From an uncultured Dehalococcoidia bacterium (GTDB lineage: Bacteria > Chloroflexota > Dehalococcoidia > Lucifugimonadales > CAJWER01): DNA of 64,000 nucleotides. Below, piece by piece: positions 25,289 to 34,040 of this stretch (positions within the stretch are counted from its first letter, which is position 1; the number at the start of each line of letters is the position of its first letter). The DNA is taken from contig OY282442.1 of NCBI GenBank assembly GCA_958296115.1, positions 406,001 to 470,000 of the forward strand. Direction: 5' to 3'. Position numbers and translations under genes: made by a program. The notes beneath the pieces are model-generated. The model was not told the origin of the DNA, searched no databases, and saw only the letters and a program-made list of their open reading frames with translations.

Positions 25289-26251
25289 TTGGAAGATACC
25301 CCCGGAACGGTCGATGACGTCCGCGCCCTGGCCGGCAGAATCCGCGAGAACGTGCAGCAGGCCATAGTAGGAAAGGACGAGGCGATCAACCTCGCCCTCG
25401 TAGCCCTATTCTGCCGGGGCCACATCCTGATAGAGGACGTGCCGGGAATCGGCAAGACCACACTCGGCAAAGCGCTCGCCGCCTCCTTGGGATGCTCGTT
25501 CAAGCGCATCCAGTTCACCCCAGACCTGATGCCCAGCGACGTCCTGGGCGTCAACTACTTCAACCAGAAATCGTCGGAGTTCGAGTTCCGGCCAGGCCCC
25601 ATATTCAGCCAGGTCATACTCGCCGACGAGATCAACCGCGCGACGCCCCGCACTCAGTCCGCGCTGCTGGAAGCGATGCAGGAGACTCAGGCCACCATCG
25701 AGGGCGTAACCATGCCCCTGCAAGAGCCTTTCCTAGTCATCGCCACCCAGAACCCTGTCGAGCTGGAGGGCACGTTCCCACTCCCCGAAGCGCAGCTGGA
25801 CCGCTTCATGGTTCGCGTGCTCCTCGGCTACCCGACCCCGCATGAGGAGGGCGAGATATACCTGCGCTTCGAGCGCAACGCGGCGCTCCCGGACCTCGAG
25901 GCGGTGGCAGGCCCCGAGGATGTCCGCCGAGCGCAGGCCATACCGCCGACGGTCAGGATAGACAGCCCGGTACGCTCGTACATCGTGGACATCATCAACA
26001 GGACCCGCAGCAACCCGGGCATATCCCTCGGCGCAAGCCCCCGCGCCGGCCTCGCACTCTACAAGACCGCCCAGGCATGGGCCGCCGTGGACGGCCGCGA
26101 CTTCGTAATTCCGGACGACGTGAAGCGCCTCGCCCCCTCCGTACTCCCCCACCGCATGATACTCAGCTCGACCGCAAGGCTCCGCGGAAGCGCGCCGGAG
26201 CAGATCATAGACGAGATTCTCGCGGAAGCGCCCGTACCCATCGAGAGGTAG
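25289..26251 (+). CDS. MoxR-family AAA+ ATPase
   Basis: A 320-residue AAA+ chaperone-like ATPase from TTG 25289, with GAGGAAC upstream. Walker A VPGIGKTT lies near residue 55, Walker B VILADEINRATPRTQSALLEAMQE near 112, and IATQNPVELEGTFPLPEAQLDRF near 150 holds sensor and arginine-finger residues. MoxR proteins commonly work with DUF58 (VWA-like) partners; here DUF58 starts 4 bp later and two DUF4129 membrane proteins follow. The operon resembles the moxR-DUF58-transglutaminase clusters widespread in bacteria; the cargo is unknown. Confidence 0.92.
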   Translation: MEDTPGTVDDVRALAGRIRENVQQAIVGKDEAINLALVALFCRGHILIEDVPGIGKTTLGKALAASLGCSFKRIQFTPDLMPSDVLGVNYFNQKSSEFEFRPGPIFSQVILADEINRATPRTQSALLEAMQETQATIEGVTMPLQEPFLVIATQNPVELEGTFPLPEAQLDRFMVRVLLGYPTPHEEGEIYLRFERNAALPDLEAVAGPEDVRRAQAIPPTVRIDSPVRSYIVDIINRTRSNPGISLGASPRAGLALYKTAQAWAAVDGRDFVIPDDVKRLAPSVLPHRMILSSTARLRGSAPEQIIDEILAEAPVPIER

Positions 26252-26255
26252 CCCC

Positions 26256-27506
26256 ATGAGGCGCTCCTTCCTGTCCGGACACTTCTGGCACGACCTCTGG
26301 ATTGCCTTCTTCATCGTCATCATCGCCCTGGGCATCTTCCTCGGCCAAGGGCTGGTCATCGCCTTCGGCGTCATGGGCGTCGTGGCCGGCGCGATCTCCC
26401 TGATATGGAACCGCCTTGCCCTCGAAGAGGTAACCTACGAGCGGACCCTCTCCGACAGCCGCGTCTTCCTCAAGGAAGAGATCGCCATGACCGTCACGCT
26501 GACCAACCGCAAGCCTATCCCCCTCGCCTGGATCCAGGTCGAGGACGAGGTGCCGGACACCCTGGAGGTCATCGAGGGCGACGTGGCCGCCAACGTCAAG
26601 CCCGCCATCCAGACCCTCGAACACTCAACCTCGATGGCATGGTACGAGCGCATCAGGTGGAGCTACCGCCTCAGGTGCGAGCGGCGCGGACTCCACAGGA
26701 TCGGCCCAGCTCGAATCGAGAGCGGCGACCCCTTCGGCTTCCTTCGCAACGGGGCCAGGGACGCGGTCCAGGACACCGTCCTGGTGTACCCGCCCGTGGT
26801 TCCGCTCCAGGACCTGGGCATCCCGGCAGCCAGGCCCCTGGGCGACGTGCGGAGGGGACTGCCGATCTTCGCGGACCTCTCCAGGCCGGCGGGTATCCGA
26901 AGCTACGCGCTGGGCGACCCCCTGAAGACCATAGATTGGAAGGCCACCGCCAGGAGCGGAGCCCTGCAGGTCCGCGTGTACGAGCCCAGCTCGACCTACA
27001 CCGTGGTCATCGTCGCCGCCGTCGATACCGCAGCGCCCCACTGGGACTCGTACAACCCCGCCAACCTCGAGCGGGTCATCACCGCCGCCGCCTCAGTGGC
27101 CGCCTTCGCAACCGACCAGCAGTACACCGTGGGGCTGTTCAGCAACGACATGCCCATCACGGCGGACAAGCCGATGACGGTCGCGCCGAACCGAGGACGC
27201 GAGCAGCTCGCAACCATCCTCGGAGCGCTGGCGACCATTCGCGCATACGCCATCGCTCCCATGTCCAAGCATCTCATGGAGTACGCGCGCAGGTTCCCAC
27301 TGGGCGCTACACTCGTCGTATGCGCGAGCTTCGTTCACGACGAGTTCGTGGACACCCTCGCCTCGATGCGGGAGCGCGGGTTCAAGATCGTCGTGCTGTA
27401 CGTGGGCGAGGATGAATGTCCGGCCCTCTCCCAGGGCATCGTCATGCACGAGATCCGGCGCTATCTCGACGAACTGGAGGCCGCCGGTGAGCCGGTCGCA
27501 GGATAG
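26256..27506 (+). CDS. DUF58 domain-containing membrane protein
   Basis: A 416-residue protein with two hydrophobic segments close together near residues 12-50, a conserved beta-rich region, and the DUF58 signature RPAGIRSYALGDPLKTIDWKA near 208-228 followed by a von Willebrand A-like fold. It starts 4 bp after the MoxR gene and overlaps the next gene by 20 bp, so all are in one operon. DUF58 proteins are thought to be partners of MoxR ATPases. It would sit in the inner membrane with the soluble domain in the cytoplasm. Confidence 0.88.
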   Translation: MRRSFLSGHFWHDLWIAFFIVIIALGIFLGQGLVIAFGVMGVVAGAISLIWNRLALEEVTYERTLSDSRVFLKEEIAMTVTLTNRKPIPLAWIQVEDEVPDTLEVIEGDVAANVKPAIQTLEHSTSMAWYERIRWSYRLRCERRGLHRIGPARIESGDPFGFLRNGARDAVQDTVLVYPPVVPLQDLGIPAARPLGDVRRGLPIFADLSRPAGIRSYALGDPLKTIDWKATARSGALQVRVYEPSSTYTVVIVAAVDTAAPHWDSYNPANLERVITAAASVAAFATDQQYTVGLFSNDMPITADKPMTVAPNRGREQLATILGALATIRAYAIAPMSKHLMEYARRFPLGATLVVCASFVHDEFVDTLASMRERGFKIVVLYVGEDECPALSQGIVMHEIRRYLDELEAAGEPVAG

Positions 27507-29094
27507 GTGGGTCCTCGCCGCCACAGTGGTCGCCGAGAGCGCATGGGTCTTCGCGGCCCTCGGCGTCCTCGGCGCTATATTGGGCCTCGACGCAAGCCCC
27601 ATGCGATGGCCCACGGTCCTGGTTACGCTCGGCGCGGCGCTTCTGCTGTCGAAGCTGACGCCCTCCTACGTAACCGCCTCCGCGGCCCTCGCCGCCGGAG
27701 TAGTCGCCGTCACGTGGCTCGGCGGCCCACTCGGCTGGATCCTGCTCGCAGCCGCCCTGGGCGCGGCGGCCGCATTGGCGCGCTTCCGGCCCGTCGGCGG
27801 ACTCTCGGCTGAGATCACATATGTCCTCCGGGCGGTCGTCGGGCTGGCAGCCGCGTACTTGATGATAGCCGCGAACGTCGCCTCCGAAGGCGGCTTCGAC
27901 TTCTCGTGGCCTAGCCTAGCCTTCGCAGACGGGACGCCCGACGCATACAGGCTCATAGTCGTATCCGGCCTGTCCGTCGGCATGCTCCTCTGGTGGCGCG
28001 GAGCCGGACTCGCGTGGAAGGAGTTCCCCGTCGAGAGCCTGAACTTCAGCTTCAGGCTCGGAGTCTTCTGCCTCTCCATAGCCGTAACCATAGACATCCT
28101 CCACGCGGCCCAGCTCAACACCTTCCCAATGATATTCCTCTTCTTCGCCGCCGGGCTCGGCGGACTTGGCGTCGGACACCTGCTGCCGGAGTCGAAGCAG
28201 GCCGCCAAGGCGAGAGCTTGGCCCAGAGTGATAACCGGCATAGTCGCCGCCGTCCTGGGCGCTGGCCTCCTATTCAGCTTCCTGCACCGCGACGTCCTGT
28301 CGATCCTCTCGCGCCCGGCCGTCTCACTGCTGGACACGGTCGTGACCGGCGTCTTCTGGGGCCTAGTCATCCCGGTCTCGACCGCCTGGACCGTCTTCGT
28401 GGAGGCCGTGCTAGGCGTATTCGAAGCCGCTTTCGGAGGACTCCGGGACAGCCCGGCGAACAGGCGGTTGAACGCCGCCGTCGAAGACCGCGCCGAGGCA
28501 GCCGAGCAGGCTGAGGAAGAAGGCGCCGAAATCATCGCCCTCGTGGTGCAGATCATCGAGTGGATCATGCTCGCCGTCGTCGTGGCGCTGCTGCTATACC
28601 TGCTCTACCGGTTCCTGCGGAAGCTGCTCGCCAGGGGACCCAGGACCACCCATGGCCTCAGGGACTCCCTCAAGCCCGATTCGGACCTCAAGTCCGACGT
28701 CGGCAGGCTGCTGCTGCGACTCATACCCAACTGGGTCGGACCCAGGAGGCCCGGCAGGGGATTCAACCTCCCAGACGGCCAGCCCGGAGTCGTGGACGCC
28801 CTCCGCCTCTACTACGAGATGCTGACCGCGGCTGAAGAGCGGGGACTGGGCCGACACCGCCACCAGACGCCGCACGAGTACCAGACGACCCTGGAGCGCG
28901 TGTTCCCGAAACGGCTGGTCGCCATGGCCACCCGCGCCTTCACCAGAGCCTGCTACGGCGGACATCCCGCGAACCAGGAGCAGCTGGCTGAAATATCCGC
29001 CTCTGTGAAGGGCCTGAACACCGGCGCGCCCCTGCCCAGTTCCGACGCCCAGCGCCCACCCCCAGCCCCACAGCGCGGCGAGCGGGGCCCATAG
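27487..29094 (+). CDS. multi-pass membrane protein with C-terminal DUF4129 (copy 1)
   Basis: From GTG 27487 (MSRSQDRWVLAATVVAESAW), 535 residues. About nine to ten hydrophobic helices occupy the first two thirds, then one more membrane helix near 355-378 (LVVQIIEWIMLAVVVALLLY) and a soluble tail with the DUF4129 pattern ALRLYYEMLTAAEERGLGR...TPHEY near 437-465. In the usual third gene of this operon type, DUF4129 follows a transglutaminase core; no Cys-His-Asp transglutaminase region is seen here. The start overlaps DUF58 by 20 bp and the stop shares a base with the next gene. Confidence 0.8.
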   Translation: MSRSQDRWVLAATVVAESAWVFAALGVLGAILGLDASPMRWPTVLVTLGAALLLSKLTPSYVTASAALAAGVVAVTWLGGPLGWILLAAALGAAAALARFRPVGGLSAEITYVLRAVVGLAAAYLMIAANVASEGGFDFSWPSLAFADGTPDAYRLIVVSGLSVGMLLWWRGAGLAWKEFPVESLNFSFRLGVFCLSIAVTIDILHAAQLNTFPMIFLFFAAGLGGLGVGHLLPESKQAAKARAWPRVITGIVAAVLGAGLLFSFLHRDVLSILSRPAVSLLDTVVTGVFWGLVIPVSTAWTVFVEAVLGVFEAAFGGLRDSPANRRLNAAVEDRAEAAEQAEEEGAEIIALVVQIIEWIMLAVVVALLLYLLYRFLRKLLARGPRTTHGLRDSLKPDSDLKSDVGRLLLRLIPNWVGPRRPGRGFNLPDGQPGVVDALRLYYEMLTAAEERGLGRHRHQTPHEYQTTLERVFPKRLVAMATRAFTRACYGGHPANQEQLAEISASVKGLNTGAPLPSSDAQRPPPAPQRGERGP

Positions 29095-30560
29095 TGTCCG
29101 TATCCAGGGCCAGGTGGGTGCTCGCCGCCACCGTAGTAGCCGAGAGCGCGTGGCTGTCCGCTGTCTGCTCCGTCATCGGGCTCGCCTCCGGCGCGCGCGA
29201 TGGGACGCTGCCCTGGCCGACCGTGCTGCTTCTCATGGCCGCGTCCCTCGCTATCACACACCTGAACCCTTCGACCAGCGCCTGGATCGAGCGGGCGTAC
29301 CGCTTCAGGGCCATCGTCGGGCTGGCGCTCGTCTACCTGGCGACGGCCATGCATCTCGGCGAAGGCGCGGCGATGGAGCTTGGATGGGCGCTGGCCGCGC
29401 TGTCCGGCGGAGAGGCCGACAGCTACAGGCTCGCCGGCGGGATCGACTTCGTACTGGGCACAATCGCCTGGTGGCGCGGCGGCAAGCTCGCCTCCGCAGA
29501 GCTGCTGAACGAGAGCCTGAAGCTCACGATGCGGCTGGGAGCCGCCGCGCTCGCACTGGTCGCGCTGGTCGACATCGCCCACGAAGCGGACCTGGATACC
29601 AGCGCCCACGTCTTCGTGTTCTTCGCCGCGGGGCTTGGCGGACTGGGTATGCACAGGCTATCCGAGGGAGCGTCCCAGTCCAGGAAACCCGGCGGCTGGC
29701 AGAGTCTCCTGATAGGGCCCGTGTCCATAGTCCTCGCCATCGGAGCCATCTTCAGCCTGCTGAACAGGGGGGTCCTCTCCCGAATCTCGGACCCGGCGCT
29801 GTCGCTGCTTGGGAAGGTCGCCAGCGGCCTGTTTTGGGCAATCGCCGCGCCCATCGTAGCCCTGCTGAACCTCGCAATCGCGGGCTTCATGAGCTTCTTC
29901 AACAGGCCGTTCAACCCCGAAGCGATGCAGCAGCCGGAGATAACCGTCGAGCAGGTGCGCGAGGGAGTTCGGCAGGCGGCGTTCGAAGAGACCGAGCTCG
30001 CCGAGGAGGGCGTCCAGACCGGCTACGCCCTCCTCCTCCAGGTCATCGAGTGGACGGCCATAGCCCTCATAGCGGCCATTGCCGTCGTGGCGGCGGTATT
30101 CCTGTTCAGCCGGGCATACAGGCGCATGCTCAAGCCGGCCGGCCAAGCCGACGGCGAGGACCGCGAGTCGCTGCGCGAGGACGCCGACGTGCTGTCAGAC
30201 CTCGGCGGCCTGCTCTCGAAGCTGGCGTGGGGGCGGGGACGCCGGGGGAAGCGCGGGCGCGCGCCCTCTCTGCCCAACGGCCCGCCCGGCGTGGTCGAAG
30301 CCATTCGCCTCTACTACGAGATGCTCAACCTGGCCGAGAAAGAGGGGCTGACCCGGAGCCCGCACCAGACCAGCAACGAGTACCGCGGCGCGCTGGCGCG
30401 CCTGTTCCCGCCCGAGCTCGTCTCGACCGCCACCAGCGCATTCAACCGCGCCTTCTACGGCAACCACGAGCCTCCTGAAGAGCGCATCGCGGCCATGAGA
30501 TCCTCACTCGAAAATCGCAGACAGCGCCCCTTCTCCCCCGCCGGGAGAAGGTCAGGATGA
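29094..30560 (+). CDS. multi-pass membrane protein with C-terminal DUF4129 (copy 2)
   Basis: 488 residues from GTG 29094, which overlaps the stop of copy 1 by one base (TAGTG). It is a clear paralogue: both begin with the same RWVLAATVVAESAW segment and both end with IRLYYEMLNLAEKEGLTRSPHQTSNEY-type DUF4129 sequence. It also lacks a transglutaminase core. The tail past the DUF4129 domain runs into the palindromic repeat sequence (PFSPAGRRSG). The pair may form a heteromeric membrane complex with the MoxR ATPase and DUF58; this is inference from the tandem layout. Confidence 0.8.
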   Translation: MSVSRARWVLAATVVAESAWLSAVCSVIGLASGARDGTLPWPTVLLLMAASLAITHLNPSTSAWIERAYRFRAIVGLALVYLATAMHLGEGAAMELGWALAALSGGEADSYRLAGGIDFVLGTIAWWRGGKLASAELLNESLKLTMRLGAAALALVALVDIAHEADLDTSAHVFVFFAAGLGGLGMHRLSEGASQSRKPGGWQSLLIGPVSIVLAIGAIFSLLNRGVLSRISDPALSLLGKVASGLFWAIAAPIVALLNLAIAGFMSFFNRPFNPEAMQQPEITVEQVREGVRQAAFEETELAEEGVQTGYALLLQVIEWTAIALIAAIAVVAAVFLFSRAYRRMLKPAGQADGEDRESLREDADVLSDLGGLLSKLAWGRGRRGKRGRAPSLPNGPPGVVEAIRLYYEMLNLAEKEGLTRSPHQTSNEYRGALARLFPPELVSTATSAFNRAFYGNHEPPEERIAAMRSSLENRRQRPFSPAGRRSG

Positions 30561-30658
30561 GGGGACCCTGCCACGTTCACGCGCCTCAATTCTAAACTCT
30601 ACTCGTACAGCAGCCGGTACTCCGTCGATTCAATTATGACTGGTAGGCCGTCCTGCCT

Positions 30659-30704
30659 ATCCCCTCTCCCTTGATGGGAGGGGCTAGGGTGAGGGTGATT
30701 CAGG
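30659..30704. repeat. short palindromic repeat (CCCTCTCCC/GGGAGGGG type)
   Basis: ATCCCCTCTCCCTTGATGGG continues into AGGGGCTAGGGTGAGGGTGATTCAG. The arm CCCTCTCCC pairs with GGGAGGGG around TTGAT. It fills much of the 240-bp gap between the DUF4129 gene and the VOC gene. Confidence 0.65.
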
Positions 30705-30822
30705 ATGCCAAACTACCTGGGACCAGCGCCAGTCTGAACGCGCGCCGTTGACGCCAGACGGACGTGATATACAATGAATCCGCGGCGAGCCCAAACAAAC
30801 CTTGCCTGCCAGGAGAAAACAC

Positions 30823-31254
30823 GTGACGCTCACCATCTACCTCAACTTCGATGGCAGCTGCCGCGAGGCGTTCGAGTTCTACCGCTCCGTCTTCGGCGGC
30901 GAGTTCGACCTGATAAACACGTTCGGAGAAGCGCCGTCCGACATCCCCATCCCCGAGGACGAGCGCGCCAAGATCATGCACGTGTCGTACCGGATAGGAT
31001 CGAGCGTCCTCATGGGCAGCGACACCTCCAGCCAGTTCGGCCCTCCGTTGGAGATGGGCAACAACTTCTCCATCTCCTACTCGGCACAGAGCAGGGAAGA
31101 GACCGACGACCTGTTCGCCAAGATCTCGGAGGGCGGCAAGGTTGCCATGCCCCTGGCTGACGTGTTCTGGGGCGCGTACTTCGGGTCCTGCACCGACAAG
31201 TTCGGCGTCAACTGGATGTTCAGCTGCGACCACGCGGACCACGCGCAGGAGTAG
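30823..31254 (+). CDS. VOC-family PhnB-like protein
   Basis: 143 residues from GTG 30823, chosen over TTG 30802 because AGGAG (30811-30815) is correctly placed for it. The pattern TIYLNFDGSCREAFEFYRSVFGG and the closing WGAYFGSCTDKFGVNWMFS are those of the PhnB/YjdN group of glyoxalase-fold (VOC) proteins. The family includes metal-dependent enzymes and resistance proteins; many PhnB-like proteins have no known activity. It is convergent with the DegT aminotransferase 13 bp away. Confidence 0.8.
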   Translation: MTLTIYLNFDGSCREAFEFYRSVFGGEFDLINTFGEAPSDIPIPEDERAKIMHVSYRIGSSVLMGSDTSSQFGPPLEMGNNFSISYSAQSREETDDLFAKISEGGKVAMPLADVFWGAYFGSCTDKFGVNWMFSCDHADHAQE

Positions 31255-31267
31255 GCCGCAAGGCCCT

Positions 31268-32581
31268 TCACGCCCCAACCGCGTAGTAGTCCGACACCTT
31301 CTTCATCGCGGCGGCTATGTCGCGGGTGTCCTCCTCCGTGTACGAGTTGCGGAACAGGATCGAGCCCGTCATGGGCAGCTCCCGCTCGATGACAGGCAGG
31401 CTCACGTCCGAGTAGTCCATGCGCCTGTTGCCCCGCTCGTCCACGAATGGAAAGCGCGAGCGGCCGTAAGTGTCCTCCTCCGTGAACAGCGGGTACGTGT
31501 GAAGCGCCCGCCCGCTGATGTAGGGCCCGTGGCAGTCCGGGACGCCCTCCGCGTTCACCGCCTCGGCGAACTCGGCGGAACAGACCCCCGCCACGTCGGG
31601 GTCGATCTTGTAGGCGTAGGTATAGTAACTGTTGACGTCGCCCGGACGGACACGCTGGACCCTGAAGCCCGGCAGCCCCGGCGCGACCTCGTCCAGTATC
31701 TCCGCGGCGCGGATGCGTACACGGGTGGCCTCGTCCCACCGCGAGTGCTGCGCCAGCCCCAGAGCCGCCTCGAGATCCGTCATGGCGTAGGTCGTGCCCA
31801 GAAAGGCCGCGTAGCCCCTGGTCGGAACCGGCTCCGGCTCCGGCGCGAGGGAGCTCCGGTACGCGATGTCGCCCTCCGACCCCTTCCGCACGAAGTTCGA
31901 GGCGCGGCGCGCAAGCTCCTCGTTGTTGGTCATCAGCATCCCGCCGGCCCCCGTCGTCAGCGTCTTGCCGCCGAACGACCATATCCCGATGTCCCCTATC
32001 GTCCCCACCAGCGCGCCCTGGTAGCTCGCCAGGTGAGCCTGCGAGCAGTCCTCGATGACCGGGATGCCGTGCGTCCGCCCTATCTCCATGATAGCCCCCA
32101 TGTCGCACGGGTTCCCGTGCAAGTGGGTCGCTATTATCGCCCGGGTCCGCTCCGTAACCTTCCGGTCGATGTCCGCGGGATCGATGTTGAAGGTATCCGG
32201 GTCCGAGTCCGCGAACACTGGCACGCAGTTCTGGAGCATTATGCCCAGGATGCCGCCCGTGTCCGTCACAGGCGTCGTGATGACCTCCTCGCCCGGATCC
32301 GGGTTGATGGCCGCTATCGCAGTATGGATGGCCGCAGTCGCAGAGTTCGTTGGAACTGCGAAATGCATCCCATGCCGCTCCGCAAGCGCCTCGCAGAACG
32401 CCGTAACCTTGAACCTCGACCGCCACCTCTGGGAGTCGGGGGTGTCCGCGGGCCGAGCCGCCTCGTCGATCACCTCCGCCAGATGGCGCTTCTCCTCCTC
32501 CCCAAAATGCCAGCGCGGCCCGAAGGGCCTCGTCCGCAACGGCTCTCCGCCATGAATTGCCAGACCCTGGGATGCCGTCAC
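31268..32581 (-). CDS. DegT/DnrJ/EryC1/StrS-family PLP aminotransferase
   Basis: A 437-residue protein from GTG 32581, with a strong GAAGGAGGAG Shine-Dalgarno. The conserved ATHLHGNPCDMGAI and VIEDCSQAHLASYQG segments bind PLP and SFGGKTLTTGAGGML (near residue 212) holds the Schiff-base Lys; the C-terminal region is typical of sugar aminotransferases. The reaction is normally transamination at a ketosugar carbon of a nucleotide sugar, but the family is broad and includes AHBA-type dehydratases. No nucleotide-sugar gene is adjacent, so the substrate is unknown. tRNA-Asp lies 110 bp upstream. Confidence 0.85.
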   Translation of the reverse strand: MTASQGLAIHGGEPLRTRPFGPRWHFGEEEKRHLAEVIDEAARPADTPDSQRWRSRFKVTAFCEALAERHGMHFAVPTNSATAAIHTAIAAINPDPGEEVITTPVTDTGGILGIMLQNCVPVFADSDPDTFNIDPADIDRKVTERTRAIIATHLHGNPCDMGAIMEIGRTHGIPVIEDCSQAHLASYQGALVGTIGDIGIWSFGGKTLTTGAGGMLMTNNEELARRASNFVRKGSEGDIAYRSSLAPEPEPVPTRGYAAFLGTTYAMTDLEAALGLAQHSRWDEATRVRIRAAEILDEVAPGLPGFRVQRVRPGDVNSYYTYAYKIDPDVAGVCSAEFAEAVNAEGVPDCHGPYISGRALHTYPLFTEEDTYGRSRFPFVDERGNRRMDYSDVSLPVIERELPMTGSILFRNSYTEEDTRDIAAAMKKVSDYYAVGA

Positions 32582-32691
32582 GTCACTCCTCCTTCACAAC
32601 GGGAATCGCGCCATCGCCGCGTCAAGCCGGAATGGTACTACGTGCTGGATTTTCGATTCTGCGCGGCGCGGGCCAGCGTTGCTCAGCAGAC

Positions 32692-32768
32692 TGGCGACCC
32701 CGACCGGATTCGAACCGGCGATCTCTGCCTTGACAGGGCAGTGTGTTAGGCCGCTACACCACGGGGCC
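32692..32768 (-). tRNA. tRNA-Asp (anticodon GTC)
   Basis: On the minus strand the acceptor stem is GGCCCCG/CGGGGTC with one G.U pair. The anticodon arm CTGCC-CTGTCAA-GGCAG carries GTC, GGTTCGAATCC forms the T arm, and discriminator G plus an encoded CCA end at 32692. It follows tRNA-Val by 77 bp on the same strand. Confidence 0.95.
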
Positions 32769-32845
32769 GCGATAGAATTCGCGGGGAAGGCCTTGGTCTC
32801 TATGTCGGCCGAGGCCCGAAGCCATGCCACAGCCGTCGAAAGGAG

Positions 32846-32922
32846 TGGTGGGCGGTACTGGATTTGAACCAATGACCTCTGCGATGTCAACGCAGCGCTC
32901 TATACCACTGAGCTAACCGCCC
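32846..32922 (-). tRNA. tRNA-Val (anticodon GAC)
   Basis: Minus strand: acceptor GGGCGGT/ACCGCCC, anticodon arm CTGCG-TTGACAT-CGCAG with anticodon GAC, T arm GGTTCAAATCC, discriminator A, encoded CCA. It is probably co-transcribed with tRNA-Asp. Confidence 0.95.
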
Positions 32923-32992
32923 ACGACACGTTCCCAACAGCCACCAGTGTAGCAACCTCCATCCAAACCAGTCAAGAAGCTGCCCCCGCCTT

Positions 32993-33033
32993 ATTCCCTC
33001 TCCCTTGACGGGAGAGGCTAGGGTGAGGGTGAC
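32993..33033. repeat. short palindromic repeat (CCCTCTCCC/GGGAGAGG type)
   Basis: ATTCCCTCTCCCTTGACGGG continues as AGAGGCTAGGGTGAGGGTGA. It starts a repeat-rich gap of about 1.1 kb between tRNA-Val and the end of aroC, which also holds the GCAGGCG palindrome (33085-33101), structured element B and its tail. Confidence 0.65.
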
Positions 33034-33084
33034 CCACGACGCCAAACGCTACTCGTGTGAAGCGCCGCCTCTCATCCTGGGAGC

Positions 33085-33101
33085 GCAGGCGTCCCGCCTG
33101 C
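33085..33101. repeat. GCAGGCG-TCC-CGCCTGC palindromic repeat
   Basis: Perfect 7-bp arms around TCC, the reverse complement of the units at 20725 and 56909. It lies just upstream of the promoter of element B. Confidence 0.6.
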
Positions 33102-33168
33102 TCTTCTTCCCAATCCTGAGAATCCGCCGTTCCCCGAAAATTGCCCCCAAATTGCCCCAAACTGCCCC

Positions 33169-33646
33169 TTGACACCGCGAGAACAGCCGTGCTAGTCTGG
33201 TAGACGGCTCGAAGGGGCGTACTCCAAACGAGCATAGAGCCCACCTCTACCAAATCTTCAGGGTATTCATGCCGCGGCTGTTGTTGGGACGGGGCCCCCG
33301 CGGTACGAGAAGGTCCCTCTATGTTCGGCGCCTCGCCAGGAGGACGTAGTGCCAAATACGTCTCCCCCGTTCCAGGTGCGGACTCTCGGACGACCGGGAG
33401 GACCGTAGCCAGCGCAGCCCGACGCCTTGGCGGGTGGAAGGAACAAGCGCGAAACGCAGGCGGTCCCGCAAAGGACCGTCAGCCGTCCGGGAAAGTTAGA
33501 GGAGGGGCTGCACCCCCAGTGTCGGCGGGCGATCGACGTCGGCATCCTCGAAGCAAGTACCGGAGTCACTGCCTTGCAAGGCAAACTCATCTCCCGCGAG
33601 AGCGGGGGAAACCAGGAGTAGACAGGACGCGGGTCGCAAGACCCGC
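33169..33646 (+). ncRNA. multicopy structured RNA element, copy B
   Basis: Promoter TTGACA 33169-33174, 18-base spacer, TAGTCT 33193-33198. The likely RNA runs from about 33205 to the GCGGGTC-GCAA-GACCCGC hairpin at 33629-33646. The GNRA hairpin CTCCCGC-GAGA-GCGGGGG lies at 33591-33608. It is close to copy A over its whole length (a few percent of positions differ by eye) and is in the same orientation. It lies between tRNA-Val and aroC. Its downstream tail is the longest and is shared with copy D. Confidence 0.65.
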
Positions 33647-33965
33647 CAAGTACCCTCTCCCTCACGGGGGAAAGGGCCAGGGTGAGGGCAAACGCCCCCG
33701 CCCTGCGTCCCTCCCCCTAGGGGAAAGGGCTAGAGCGAGGGTGATTCAGGTCACCCAAGCAGGCGCGAAGCGGCTAGAACCCGCCAGAGCGCCAACCGAA
33801 AGGAGCCGGCCAGAGACAACGCGAACATAGACGAAGGCGCCAACAAGGCCCCAGCCTTCATCACCCCTCCCCTCACGGGGAGAGACCCAGGGTGAAGGCA
33901 ATTCAGCGCGTCCCCCACCTCGCCTCCGGATCGCAGGCGTCCCGCCAGCGCTCCCCAATCCCGCG
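33647..33965. repeat. repeat tail of element copy B with three palindromes
   Basis: Holds CCCTCTCCC/GGGTGAGGGC palindromes near 33652-33690 and 33708-33746, the GCCAGAGCGCCAACCG block near 33785, a third palindrome CCCCTCCCCTCACGGGGAGA near 33864, and an imperfect GCAGGCG palindrome near 33933. The outer 300 bp match the left part of copy D (56897-57060) in reverse complement. No gene is seen between here and the aroC stop. Confidence 0.6.
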
Positions 33966-34040
33966 AATCCCGATTCAGACACCCCCCATCCCCGCCTCAC
34001 CCTTGCCGCCTTCGCGTCCTTGCGTTCATCTCCTCGCTGC

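Noticed and set aside
33169-33646. Repeats as an insertion sequence
   Set aside because: No transposase frame, no clear terminal inverted repeats, and a conserved promoter and hairpins instead.
33267-33665. Open frame of 132 residues antisense to element B (with similar frames over copies A and D)
   Set aside because: The same frame is broken in copy C, it lies inside the repeat with the RNA promoter on the other strand, and the product is rich in Pro/Arg/Cys as expected from GC-rich shadow frames.
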